A DNA stretch of 64,000 bases, taken from Guadua angustifolia (Eukaryota > Streptophyta > Magnoliopsida > Poales > Poaceae). The translations under genes and the position numbers were made by a program. This document shows positions 33,578-44,429 of the stretch, one piece after another. Positions within the stretch are counted from its first letter, which is position 1; the number at the start of each line of letters is the position of its first letter. Location of the stretch: NCBI GenBank assembly GCA_036346375.1, contig CM070520.1, forward strand, positions 51,168,198-51,232,197, given 5' to 3'. The notes under the pieces were generated by a model, which searched no databases, had not been told where the DNA came from, and saw only the letters and a program-made list of their open reading frames with translations.

Positions 33578-33681
33578 TATATAACCTTATGTGCTGCGAG
33601 CCTGTGAGAGTATCCGTTCGAATATATTATTCTTTCAGAGAAAACTTGCTAAAATCCGCAGTACACATATGCACTAATTTT

Positions 33682-33875
33682 AGAGTTCTTTTACGGTACA
33701 CTAAATTCAGTATGAATCGTTCATTTTTTTTGATTTAATAAATCAGATTTGCTAAAATTTATTTATACTTTCCATAGTAGTAGAGTAGTAGAAATATACT
33801 TAACAAATCAATGGCTAGATTTAATTTCTATCGCCCACTATATACTACTAGTATAATACACCGTAAAATTTCTCT
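33682..33875. mobile_element. ~194-bp MITE downstream of the SDR gene
   Basis: The terminal inverted repeat is AGAGTTCTTTTACGGTACACTA at the left and AATACACCGTAAAATTTCTCT at the right. AATTTT flanks both sides. Its interior CAAATCAATGGCTAGATTTA is shared with the MITE at 40517-40709. In duplication copy A only the right half survives, joined to the 250-bp repeat. Confidence 0.65.
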
Positions 33876-34440
33876 AATTTTAACATTTAGTTCTTCTTCA
33901 GTGTTGAAACAACAGAAATTTAAAGTGAAAGCGAAAATTGACAATTTTTGCGAAGAGCGGTACGGTGTGACTAGTTACTCACTGATTAAAAAACTAAATT
34001 GGTGAATGAATTGTATGAATGAATTGTAAGTCATCTCTTCATACATGGTATACATATGTACATGAGTACATGTGACAGCATAGAAATTTTTAGATCGTCC
34101 TGTCATCCATACGGTTGAATCTACATTTGTACCTACACTACTGGTCCAAAAGCAAAATTACCCAAGGTCCCATTTTCATAAATTCCGAATATTCTCTCCT
34201 GCAATTTTCAACACTATGACTAAACAAGTTGCAAAGGCAACTCGATGTAGATGCGGTACTTTTTCTCATCCTAGTTATGGTCAGCAACCTTTACTAGTCA
34301 TTTTTTCCCTAATAAATAGTAGCTATCACTTTTGTAAAGTGATATCGCATTCACGTTAAAATGGGTTCCACGGTCACGCACTACTTTACGACAATGAGGG
34401 GGCCTCGCACTATCCATTGAAATGCACCTTTGGCTTTGGG

Positions 34441-34441
<1 letters not shown>

Positions 34442-34534
<93 letters not shown>
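34442..34534. repeat. (AT)n microsatellite, copy B
   Basis: About 46 AT units, more than twice as long as the tract at the same place in copy A. Confidence 0.95.
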
Positions 34535-34537
<3 letters not shown>

Positions 34538-34998
34538 ATTCTTTCACATTTATACAAATGAATTTGAAATACTATACACTCATACACTAATTATAAGATA
34601 CTACCATATGAATTTGAAGTCCATGATAGCGTATTTTGCAAATACTATCAAAAATATATATATATACTTTAGATGTACACCACTCATACACTAATTATAA
34701 GATACTTTCGATGTGAGCCATATGAAAAATTGCAAGAGAGTCCATGATTTTTAGCGTATTTTGCAAATACCTTCACATATCTCACACATAAAAAGAAGTA
34801 TGTCCAAAAAATATGTATACCATACTCTAAAAAATGTACATACCACCCATGATTTTTAGCGATCTTATATACTGTGATATGTCTACTATACCGTGTACAT
34901 ACCTCCAAGATGATCTTATATAGAGATCACATCGTTGTGAGATACGCATGATAGGGAGTAATTACTCCCAGGAGTAAAAGAGGGTTATACACACACAC
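34535..34998. mobile_element. Micron-like element inserted in an AT microsatellite
   Basis: About 460 bases of non-repetitive sequence lie between two AT tracts (34442-34534 and about 34999-35018). Duplication copy A has a single uninterrupted AT tract at the same position, so this is an insertion in copy B. The insert has internal duplications (CATACACTAATTATAAGATAC twice; AGCGTATTTTGCAAATAC twice) and the short palindrome GGGAGTAATTACTCCC near 34955. Rice Micron elements are known to be flanked by (TA)n and to be about 400 bp. Assignment to that group is by structure only. Confidence 0.55.
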
Positions 34999-35112
34999 AT
35001 ATATATATATATATATAATCCATTTTAACAGGATAACACCTCCTCCTCTGGCCACAAATTCTCCTCTCACCTCGCCAAATGCCAAGCCGCGGCCAAAGTT
35101 TTCCACCATAGT

Positions 35113-36319
35113 TTCGCTATCTAAAATAGTTCCTTTCCAATTAGTAGACATCTGGATTTCGACACCTTTTACTATTTTTAAGAGGTACCAAGTTATCTAT
35201 TGGGTTCGCACCAAAATTACTGAAAGGTATAATAATAAATTTTATAAATTTAAAAGACAGAGATGCCAAAAGATACCGATATTTTAAGAGTAGTCTGACC
35301 ATACCTGTCGATGATAATAAAATCTCTCTTGGATTTTTCCTGGTCTACAGGTCACGCGGTAGGCAACAAGGCTAGGCGCCGTTGTTCGCACTTGCGACGT
35401 GGAGCGTCGAAGCGCTCTTCCCCCTCCCAATGCGGAGCACGTTCGCGCCATCCCGTGATCCCGACGGTTGGAAAGCGACGCAGCACGCTAGTGCCCGCAG
35501 GGTGGCGGTAGCGACATTATCATCCTGACACAGATGATATGATTGATATCTATATTAAACTCATATCTCTATATGTACTTCTATAGATGCCTTGCTCAGC
35601 CTAACCACATGTCCGTGAACACTGTAGTTTCTAGAGTGTACACATACAGTATTTTATTTTTTTGATTTTTTGAAAAAAAAATCCTTCCTCCCTATTAACG
35701 TTGAGCTACAGTTTTTTTTATTTTTTAAAAAATTCATCTTCCTCGATTAAAATTGAGGGGCTGCTCGCGGTAACGCGTGGGATTTTAACGAGTTGGTGTG
35801 ATGTATGGTTGAGTGCATCGGTCACTGACATGTGGCCCTCAGAGTCAGTACTGCAGAAACTACAGTGCCAAGTTACAATATTTAGATTTATTATTTTTTC
35901 AAAAGTTTTTGAAAAAATTTCCCTCTCTGTTCAAATTAACCTATATTATTTTATTTCTTTTTCTAAAAAATGTCTCTCTCTGTCAAAATTGTGGCATCGC
36001 TCGTGACGACGCGCGAGGTTTTAACTAGTATATCATTATTCTTAAAATTGCCGCCCTCAGCCATGTGTCCTCTGGACATTGTAGTATCTATAGTGTCATA
36101 GCTAGGTACTTTTTTGTTTTTACATTTTATTTTGAAAAGTTTTCCCTCTCTATTAACATTGAGCTATAGTATTTCAATTTTTTAATTTTTTTAAAAATTC
36201 TTCTCCCTATTAAAATTGAGTGGTCCACGGTAACACGCAGATCCTAGCTAGTTTACAAGCTTGAGCTGCGTATTTTGATTCGAGTGCCATCACATTCGAG
36301 AAGCAGCTTGTTGCAATTG
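35113..36319. other. intergenic DNA without a recognised gene
   Basis: A small GC-rich patch at 35340-35515 has a short open frame but no domain. The rest is AT-rich and contains the tandem repeat described separately. Confidence 0.35.
35590..36245. repeat. three degenerate ~220-bp tandem units
   Basis: Three successive units share CATGTGxCCTxxGxACA(C/T)TGTAGTxTCTA-like starts. They also share CTATTAACxTTGAGCTA-like middles and ends like AAAATTGAGxGGxxCxCGGTAACxCGC. They start near 35605, 35825 and 36060. Similarity is evident but low. Confidence 0.45.
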
Positions 36320-36550
36320 AGGCTCTGTTTGATAGAGCTTCAGATCTAAACTTTATCTTATATCTGAATTTTTTAGGCTGAATAAAATGAATTAAATTTA
36401 TATTTTTAATTAAAATGTAAATAAGATACTCATCTAAACACTCTTAATATACCCACAACTCTACCTCCATAGATCTAATAAAGATAAAAATATCTAGCTT
36501 CATTAAACCTATAAATCTGATAAAACTAGAGCTATATCAAACGGCACGCA
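36320..36550. mobile_element. hAT-type MITE
   Basis: The left end GGCTCTGTTTGATAGAGCTT is inverted at the right end (AGAGCTATATCAAACGGCAC). This terminal motif is common in grass hAT MITEs. A target duplication could not be shown with certainty. Confidence 0.55.
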
Positions 36551-36876
36551 GCAACGATAAATCACATGCACTTCGAACGAGGAAAACTTGATAAAGCCTG
36601 AACGAAAAGCAGTAAGGCTAGCAGTAGTACTGTGTTGGGCAGTACCACTCCGCCTCTTACATATTTATACACATGCTCTGTTCCTTGCTTCCATTAGAAC
36701 AGCATGCCCCACCCAACAGAGCAAGATGCTGTTTGTGATTGTACATGTACGTACGCTTATTATGTATATATGCTAGTGCGCTCCATCATGGGGAGACCAC
36801 AAGATCATCGAATTAGTAGTTGTGTGTACGTGCATGCATTAGCAAAAGTCATTGGTGACGACCGATCTCTTCCTCT

Positions 36877-39800
36877 CTAGTCCTGTTTCCCGCTGTCGCA
36901 TCCATTGCCCTCCACTTTCTCGACCTTCTTGTACGCCATCTCCTTCAGCTGTCCCATCCAGCGGTTTAAACACAAAGATTAGACATGTTAATTAAAATAG
37001 CATCATGTATGTAGTCCACAAGAGGAAAAATATGTAACCCGGCTCGAATTAACCTTTCCTTGTTGCTAAATGCTAATTGATACAAATCCATGTAATACTT
37101 TAATCGGCCCGTTTTAGGGGTGTCAAAAAAATCATCCTAAGGTAAAACAATTATCATAATCGGTATTTAGAAAAAAAAAATTGTTGTTTTCTTTTGTGTA
37201 TATACTCCTTCTGTTAAAAAAAACATGCAGTTTTGTAATACATGCGGTCATACTTTTTAAACTTTGACGGTCGATATCTTATTAAATATTTAGGTTTGAT
37301 ACATAAAAATCATATAGGTAGATTGATCACAAAAATACTTTCATAATATTATAATTTTATTAGATTTTACAAATTATTGATCAAAGTTATGCTCTAAAGA
37401 CTATGTTGCTATCTAAAATAACATGTTTTCGTAAATCGGAGGAAGTAGTATTATTTTTTATTTTTATTATTTATTTATTTATTTTTTGCCAGGAGAAGTA
37501 GTATTAATTTGTTGTAGCATTGCATTGATAATGCGAGCAGATGGCAGAAGCTACCTTCGCTAGCCTTGCCTTATGGTATCTATAGCCCTGCAATTACGAA
37601 AGAGATTAATCAATACCAGAAAATATGACACTGCATATTTTCCATCAATTATTAAATTTTCAGGGTTCAATTATCGTTTTTTTTTGGGTAAGAAAGCACA
37701 AGCGTACTTTGTCCGTGCCGTATATGTAATCGCAGTAGGTGAAAATGGGAGCGAAGTTGCTCTGGCTCCGCCCTCCTACGTAGTGATGGTAGTCATGGTG
37801 CTCTGCTCCTCCGTAGAAGGGGATAAACTTGGCAGGGTCGAGCGGGAAGCTGAACCTGCAGTTAGTTTCTTTCAACGATTAACGATCGGTGCTCATGATT
37901 AAGGTGCACATGGCAGCGACGTGGTCAATCAGCATCCGCGATCGCGTGCAATCCAAGAAAAGTTTTGAAAAATTGAAAAAATCATGGATGTACATCTCAT
38001 CTTACCTATCTACATATAAAATTTCATGATCAAATTCGTCTATGCTAGAAGTTACAAAAAGACAAATTTGAGGTGCATTTGAACTTTTAAGTTTGTCAGA
38101 AATTTGTCTTTTTGTAACTTCTAGCATAGGACGAATTTGATCATGAAATTTTATATGTAGATGGGGTAAGATGAGATGTACATCCATGATTTTTTTCAGA
38201 ATTTTTCGAAACTTTTCTTAGTTGGATTGCACGGCGAATCGAGATGATACTGATGACATCGGCCGTCACACATCATAAACTATTTACGGACGAACAATTA
38301 CTCTTTCAAGTTTGTAATCGAAAAAAAAATTAACGCTTGCTTCGTTTGGATGGATTCGAATCGAAACCACCATACCTTCTGATGCCATCCCAACAAGAAG
38401 AAGAAGAAGAAGAAGAAGAAGAAGATGATGATGATGATGAAGAAGAAGATGTTACCCGCTGTGTATGTGAACGCCTTCTAGCAGGCGGATGGCGAACCAG
38501 AGCCAGAGCGTGGTGACGTGGCAGGGCGCGATGGCCGGACCGGCGATGGAGGGGATGGTGAGGATGAGCATCTCGGCCCAGTGGCCGTGCGACACGGCGT
38601 AGCCCATGGGCGCCGTGAACTCGTGGTGGACGAAGTGGATCTTGTCGTAGCCCCACCTGGTGTGCAGCAGCCGGTGGAGCCAGTAGTTGAGGTAGTCCTC
38701 CACCAGCAAGTACACCAGCAGCTGCGCCGCCACCTCGCCCACCGACGGCAGCGGCAGCGCCGTCCGGACCTCCATTATCTGATTTACCAATCCACATATA
38801 TATACACACATCTCAGCGATGAGCCGATCTACCAAAAGCGCTTTTAGCTAGTGGTGTTCAAGTAGTGTTTTAAGGGGTTCGATTATTCGGTACACCACCT
38901 TAATTAACACAAGTTTACACATAGCAATCCAAGGGTGGAGAACTACACTTTCAATTACAGTTTCAAATTTGAACGCAGGTAATTATAATTTCAAATTATG
39001 GTTTTCAGCTATAGTTTTGAAATCCTGAAACATTAGCTAGCAGCGCCATCCTCTGACCAAAATAAAAGCGTTCGATCTACTCAAGCATTTGTTTCAGTTC
39101 ATGATTAACCAAGTTTCATGCATCCGTATACACACAACCAAGTACCATTATTTGCCCTGCCCGGATGTTAAGACCGGGGATGAACTCACCGTCGATTATG
39201 CTTGGTGCATGAGGTGGGCCGACGAGCCCAGGCGTGGTCGGAGTTAGCTGCCCTGAACATACACATATATAGTTCCAAAAGCATTAGATGAAGATTTTGA
39301 CTTGCAATCCGGTATCGATCGATATACTTGCCAGGATTTGGAGTTAATTTGTTGGTGCCTACCTAGTTAGTTTCAATCCGCTTAGTAATTGTAAGACGTT
39401 TTTACAGTCACTTAGATGAATTAATCTACACGTTTCTACAGGTTTAACGGGCTACCAAGTTCAGTACGGACCTAAGAGACGCTTCGTTATAAGTTTTTGA
39501 CATTTTTCTCTTATCTTTTTAGTCAGATTTTTCTCTTATCTTTTTAATCAGAGCTAGCCAACAACAGCGTTGAGTTGATCATCATTAGCACGACCGATAT
39601 ATGCAAGGATATGTATAGATCGACCTTGCCGGCAGGGTAGGAGATGAGCTGGTAAGGGCCGACGAGCATGAGCGAGCCGCGCACGGAGTCCATGTAGCAG
39701 CGGAGGAAGGTGGCCGGCGGGTGCCGCACCCGGGGCTGCAGCTTGTACGGCGAGGAGGCCTTGGGCGCGAGAAGCTCGATGAGCGCGAGCGGGAGCGGCG

Positions 39801-39954
39801 CGAGCGTGTAGACGACGACGGTGATGGCGATGTTGGACCAGTGGAGCCAGTAGTCCGGCACCAACGCCGAGCAACGGAGCCACGCGGCCTCCACCCACGT
39901 CAGGCTGCGCCCCAGCGCCACCTCCGCCTCAGCCACCGTCGAGTAGGGAAGCAT
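36877..39954 (-). CDS. SMO1: methylsterol monooxygenase, SMO1 type
   Basis: There are five exons on the minus strand: 39954-39625, 38778-38456, 37855-37708, 37587-37555 and 36948-36877. The coding length is 906 bases for 301 residues, the usual family length, and all introns are GT-AG. The enzyme removes C-4 methyl groups from 4,4-dimethylsterols in phytosterol synthesis at the ER membrane, using a di-iron centre. The three His boxes of the fatty acid hydroxylase superfamily are present: HRLLH and HFVHHEF in exon 2, and HHDYHHY in exon 3. Other family landmarks are the start MLPYSTVAEAEVALGRSLTW, a hydrophobic segment around residues 40-60, YLLVEDYLNYWLH, and GTDK joined to GYRYHKA across intron 3. 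Exon 4 is only 33 bases. Introns 2 and 4 hold MITEs. The gene looks intact. Which of the rice SMO1 paralogues it is cannot be said. Confidence 0.9.
37205..37445. mobile_element. Stowaway-type MITE in SMO1 intron 4
   Basis: The element starts CTCCTTCTGTT and ends AATCGGAGGAAG, flanked by TA on both sides (37203-37204 and 37446-37447). The interior (TTTGATACATAAAAATCATA, ACTTTCATAATATTATAATT) is typical of the abundant grass CTCCCTCCGT family. It lies between exon 5 and exon 4. Confidence 0.75.
37946..38232. mobile_element. foldback MITE in SMO1 intron 2
   Basis: The two halves are near-perfect inverted copies. GTGCAATCCAAGAAAAGTTT at 37946 pairs with sequence ending TTGGATTGCAC at 38232, and AAATTCGTCTATGCTAGAAG pairs with its complement near 38120. 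Only about 30 bases separate the arms, so the transcript would form a hairpin of over 100 base pairs. Confidence 0.75.
38394..38450. repeat. (GAA)n-(GAT)n microsatellite in SMO1 intron 2
   Basis: Ten GAA-type units, about five GAT units and again GAA units lie only five bases from the exon 2 donor. Apparent poly-serine frames in this stretch are an artefact of the repeat. Confidence 0.9.
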
Positions 39955-40072
39955 CTCCGGCGAAGGCCGTCTCTTCGCTATGTGCTTACCTCTTAGCGTA
40001 CGTACGTGTCGCGCGTGTTGGGTGTGGTACTGTGGTGGACATGGGCTACCGGAGCAGCCTTATGCTTGATTC

Positions 40073-40079
40073 TTTATAG
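40073..40079 (-). promoter_or_regulatory. TATA box of the SMO1 gene
   Basis: CTATAAAG (minus strand) lies about 120 bases upstream of the start codon at 39954, a normal distance for a plant promoter. Confidence 0.6.
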
Positions 40080-40120
40080 CCGATGCTAGGGCATGTAGGG
40101 ACCTGTCCACCTGTCCTTAG

Positions 40121-40493
40121 TAGGGATGGCAATGGGTCGGATCGGATGTAGGTTTTATAAAACTCAACCTGACAGAAAATCTAAATTGAAAAACCCAACC
40201 TAAATCCAAATACCCTGTCAGGTAAAAAACTATACCTGAACTCAAATCCGGTGAATTCCTGAAATCTGGTGGGTTTGTGCAGTACTACAGTTTTAGGGGT
40301 GGCAATAAGTTGAATCAGGTGTGGGTTTTGCAAAACTGAAACCAAACTGGAATTATCTGAGCACGAATATTCAGATGGGTATATCTTGTATTTGGATACG
40401 ACGTGAATGCATGAGGATGAAAATTAAACCGAACCCAACCCGATCGAGCGATTCTTCGTGGGTACGAACCCGTGGATCTGATTGCCATCCCTA
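40121..40493. mobile_element. hAT-type MITE with TIR TAGGGATGGCAAT
   Basis: The element starts TAGGGATGGCAATGGG and ends GATTGCCATCCCTA, 373 bp. The flanks are GTCCTTAG (40113-40120) and GTCCTTTG (40494-40501), an 8-bp target duplication with one mismatch. A second TAGGGGTGGCAATAAG start lies inside at about 40296, suggesting an internal duplication or nesting. It is directly upstream of the SMO1 promoter. Confidence 0.75.
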
Positions 40494-40516
40494 GTCCTTT
40501 GTCTAGCTTTGCTTTG

Positions 40517-40709
40517 GATAAACTTTACAGTGTACTACAACGGTCATATACAGTAAATAGCTAGTAAAAATTAAATATAGTCGTTGATTTGTTAATGGTA
40601 TTTCTTCTGCTATCTATAGGATGAAGTATAAATAAATAGTAGCGATATAATCTATTGGATCGAAAAAAATAAAGTTCATATTGATTTTTATATACAGTAA
40701 AAGAGCTCC
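40517..40709. mobile_element. MITE of the same family as 33682-33875
   Basis: The left end AAACTTTACAGTGTACTA and the right end TATACAGTAAAAGAGCTC are inverted repeats. Read in reverse it shares the order of blocks with 33682-33875, including CAAATCAACGACTATATTTA and TTTTACTAGCTATTTACTGT-like sequence. Confidence 0.55.
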
Positions 40710-40809
40710 TCTTTAGGCCTTGAAATTTCGTTTTGGACGAGAGTGAGCAATGGTTTCCTGGCTGTTTAGAGTTTGGCCCTCTTACCCTAGCAAAGATTTT
40801 CTTACCTAG

Positions 40810-41472
40810 TAAAGGGTAAAAATTTCTATGGCACCAGATGCCATAAAAACATCTATGATATCTCTTATATGATGCATATTGGGAAAGAGAGAAAAATATT
40901 TAATTACTTTAAGCTCTATGTTTGCTTTGTATCTAATTTTTAAAAGATATGCTACATGGCAAGTACTGGGTGGGTGGAAAAAACTAAAACTCACAAGTTT
41001 AAGAGTACTTAAACTTCGACTCGACTTGACTCGAACTCGTTCATACTTGAGTCGAGTCGAAGTTAGGTTTTGAACTCGTTAAGCTAACGAGTTTAACGAG
41101 TAGCTAACGAGCTGAGTTAGAAAAATACCTATAAGTCTCAGTAACCCTAACCTGCTCCTTCAACTTTTAGACTCAATTCTTTTCCCCATTTCACATCCGC
41201 AATTCCCCAATTCCCAGCTTGGCTGTGTCTCCACCCTCGCCTTGCTTTCGACACCTTCGCCGCCATCGATTCTCTCTCCATCGACAAGCATCATACTTGA
41301 ACGCTTAACGAGCTAACTCGAGTTTTTAGTCGAGTCGACGAGATTGAGTTTTCAGCTCGTTAAGAAAACGAGTCGAGTCGAGTTGGCTCGTTATCTTAAC
41401 GAGTTTAACGAGTCGAGTCGAGTTAACTCGATATCCAGCCCTAATGACACCTGGTGTCATAGAATTTTTTTT
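40810..41472. mobile_element. MITE with a nested GTCGAGTCGAG-rich element
   Basis: The outer ends are AAATTTCTATGGCACCAGAT near 40815 and ACCTGGTGTCATAGAATTTT near 41447, which are inverted repeats. Inside, 41000-41430 is rich in ACGAGTCGAGTCGAG and its complement. It ends ATATCCAGCCCTA, a terminus seen in hAT-like grass elements, so a second element is probably nested in the first. Confidence 0.45.
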
Positions 41473-42568
41473 CAGTAAAACAAAGCCACACAGAACGGAT
41501 TGGATGGCTCCGGGGACCTCTCCCACGTGGGGACCGTCCCCTAATTAAGAAAAGGTCTCCTAACCTCCTCATCTATGGGCTAAGAAAATTGAGAAATTTG
41601 CCGTTCATCTTTGCCATTTTACAGTTTGTCACTTCTGCTTATCTAGTTTTCCTTTCCAATTTCCACACGATAATGGCAAAAAGAAGAAGAAAAATGTTAG
41701 AATACACGAAAAAAAAAGCGACTATTTCCATATATGAACCCATGGGCAAATTATTAAAGATAAAAATATCAGGCATGGCAATCTAGAATAAAGCACCAAC
41801 GAAAAAAGTTGCAAATTCTTAATTTTCCAAAATTGGCATGGGCACTTGGCCACTTAGGCACGTAACCCATTGTAGCATTTTTTAAGGATTAGCTCTCTGA
41901 AAAAGGTACAAGCACAACCACACAATTAGGGTACAATATTGAGCCCAGCTGCAAAGAGATAAGCATGTAAACCCAGTAGTTGGCTACAACTACACACGTG
42001 TCTGTAGGAGGTTGAGAGAACTTTACATGCATGCGTGCCGCTTAACGTGACGCGCTAAAGGCGTCCCCATTTTCAATTTAACGACACATATTTATCTTAA
42101 TTAATATAAGGCTAGCCCCATTGTCTTTGACGTTGATCCTCAAATTAAAACAAAGGATTCCTGTACGAATTGTACCGAATTCTTGTGAGTTTGGCGCGAA
42201 CTCGTTACGTTCCAACGACCCGCAAACTCTAAAGTACCTCTACCACTGTAGCCTTTAATTTATTATTGTATTGTATATTCAGGAGAAAATGGTTTGTGTG
42301 GTCGTCAGCAGGTTCACAAAATCGAATTTTTAATTTTCGAATGAATTTTTATATTTTAATTTTTGGGTAAAATCGCCATCGAAAATCGGTAAAACCAAAG
42401 AAATTTAAATCCAAAAATTTTAAACTCGATGGTCAAACAACGGCGAAAAATAAAAAAATGAGCGATTTTATTGATTTTCGAGCAATTTTCACCGATTTTT
42501 GAGCAATTTTATTCATTTTCGGCACACCAATGGAAAGTTGAAAAAATCAAGAAAAATTAGAAAACATT
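41473..42568. other. AT-rich intergenic DNA
   Basis: No gene or clear transposon end was recognised between the nested MITEs and the full-length gypsy element. The part from 42300 to 42560 has repeated TTTTCGAxxxATTTT-like motifs. Confidence 0.4.
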
Positions 42569-43696
42569 TGTCGGTGTACTTTGTACCAGGGTACCCTCTC
42601 CGCCGTAAAAGTAATAGACCCAGCGGCATCGATATGGCGACTGGCGAGCGGTGGTGATCACGCCTACCCGTGGGAGAGAGCACTTATGGCCTCTGGTGAG
42701 CAGTGGGCGATTCGCCACTTTCACGGGGCGAACGGCAAGCGTGGTTCTAATGGACAGATGGGCAATCACGCCTACCCGGGCGAGGCGAGTCGCGTGGCCC
42801 TTAGCTGGCGGCGGTGGGCAATTACACCACTTTCGTCGGGCGGCGACCCGCGTGGTGCCTGGCGGGCGGTGGCGATCACGCCACGCATGCGGCGAGCGCC
42901 GTGGCACTGCGGCAGCGGCAAGCAGTGGGTAATTACGCCGCGTACGGGCGGCGGCCAGTGGTGCCTTGCGGGCGGTGGGCGATTCGTCTCGCTGCCCAGC
43001 GTCGACTTATAAGCAGTGCGGCTAGTGGGTGGGCATCTGGACCCCCTTATCAAAGCGGAGGCAACAAAGGAATGAGGTAAGCCGCCTCGAAGTCTCCCTC
43101 TGGCACCTTGTGTCAAGGTCATTAATTATGAAGGATTCTACTATCGACACGACGACGGCTCATCCTCGGCGCCTCTTACCAAACCCGTCGCAAAAGCGTC
43201 ATATCCCGGGCGGACCAGGTGAAGCCACTCACCGACATTAAATGAGGTTTGTAGGACAAGGCCACGGAGGTGGGTGTAATAAATGAGTCGTGGGTCGACG
43301 TGGAGGTTGGAATGATGGGTGTAATTAATGAGTTGTAGATAAGTATGGCGTCACCTACGCCTGTCAAGACCAACCCGTCTATATAAGAGCCTCGGTTGCA
43401 TGGAGAAGAAGTAGAAGGATCTAGAGGTTGAAAGAAGAAGAGAGAACTCACCAAGCTCAAAAACCATTGTAACCTCCCCCATATTTCCTCAACAAAGAAC
43501 CAGCAGGACATAGGGCTATTACCCGAGCTGGGGGCCTGAACCTGGGTACATCACCGTGTCCATTAGTCTGTTGATTCCCGGAATTCATCGTAGAGAGACA
43601 TTAAGGTTTCAGCAATGAAGATGCCTCTCTGAACCATACCTTCCGTCAGGAGTAGTCAACCTGTTGATTGGCGGGGTCTGTCGGTGGAATCTGGCA
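42569..43696 (+). repeat. 5' LTR of the full-length gypsy element
   Basis: The LTR starts TGTCGGTGTACTTTG and ends GGTGGAATCTGGCA, 1128 bases. It has a TATA motif (CTATATAAGAGC) at 43379-43390. The GC-rich first half has degenerate repeats of GGCGGTGGCGATCACGCC type. The end differs from the 3' LTR end (GGTGGAATACACCGACA), so the 5' terminus has mutated. Confidence 0.75.
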
Positions 43697-44429
43697 AGCG
43701 GTAGCGCCCGAGTAGGGGGCTAGTGGTTGGCTCATCCAGCCATCTCTCCGGCGGATTTCGGTCTTCCATCCGAAAGGACATCGCATCTGGTAATGGCGGG
43801 TTCACACTCGCAGCGACATGAGGTGGCGGAGGCTAGCAGCGCCCAGAACACGTCCTGGCACTCTCATGGGACGAGGATCGCTCATCACCGCCACCACAGA
43901 GGGCGGTGGTGCCCCACGGTGGCCGAGTTCCGATTCGGCGTCGGTACCGCCATGGAGGCCGCCACTCCGTTCGAGTAACTCGCATGCGATCTGTCTCCTC
44001 CTAGACCACCCTCCGGTGGAACTTGCGAGAGACACCCGGCCTGCCGTGGTCTGCGGATATTCTTGGCCTCGTGGGCGCGCCCGGCTCGCCAGGATGCCGG
44101 CCGATCGGGACCGGATATTGTTGGCCTCGTGGGCCGCGGCTCGGCTCCCGTAGGGATGCCCGACCGATGCAGGGACCGTCGGTACCCTCAACCAAGGGTG
44201 CCCGTCGATCGCGCCCAAGCTTCCGGCCTCCCAGTGGGAAGCGCTCGGCGGGGAGGCCGAGTAAAGAAAGAAAGCATGCAAGAGGAAGGTCCCAGCTCAC
44301 GAGAGCCTTGAGACCAGAGGGCCCATCTGGAGAAATGTCGCCCGTGGCTGTGGCGATGATTCGCGTGATCACTGCGGCGTCGCCCGCACGCTCGCGACAG
44401 GCGAGATGGCCCCTAGGGTGAGAGTTCAT

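Larger units (their letters stand above)
30883..35112. repeat. tandem segmental duplication, copy B (intact)
   Basis: The block TCTCAAGAAAGTTAAGCTCC onward matches copy A from 16003 through the whole SDR gene to exon 7. After a segment lost from copy A, it matches again at 27894-28641. Differences are scattered substitutions and small indels, for example an insertion of about 12 bases in intron 2 of copy B and a longer AT tract. The relative orientation is direct and the copies start about 14.9 kb apart. Confidence 0.9.

Noticed and set aside
38330..38809. Poly-serine protein on the minus strand
   Set aside because: It is an alternative frame of SMO1 exon 2 extended through the intronic (GAA)n repeat.
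39184..39241. Extra SMO1 exon between exon 1 and exon 2
   Set aside because: It is bounded by AG and GT, but adding 58 bases would break the frame, and the exon 1 to exon 2 join already reproduces the family sequence.
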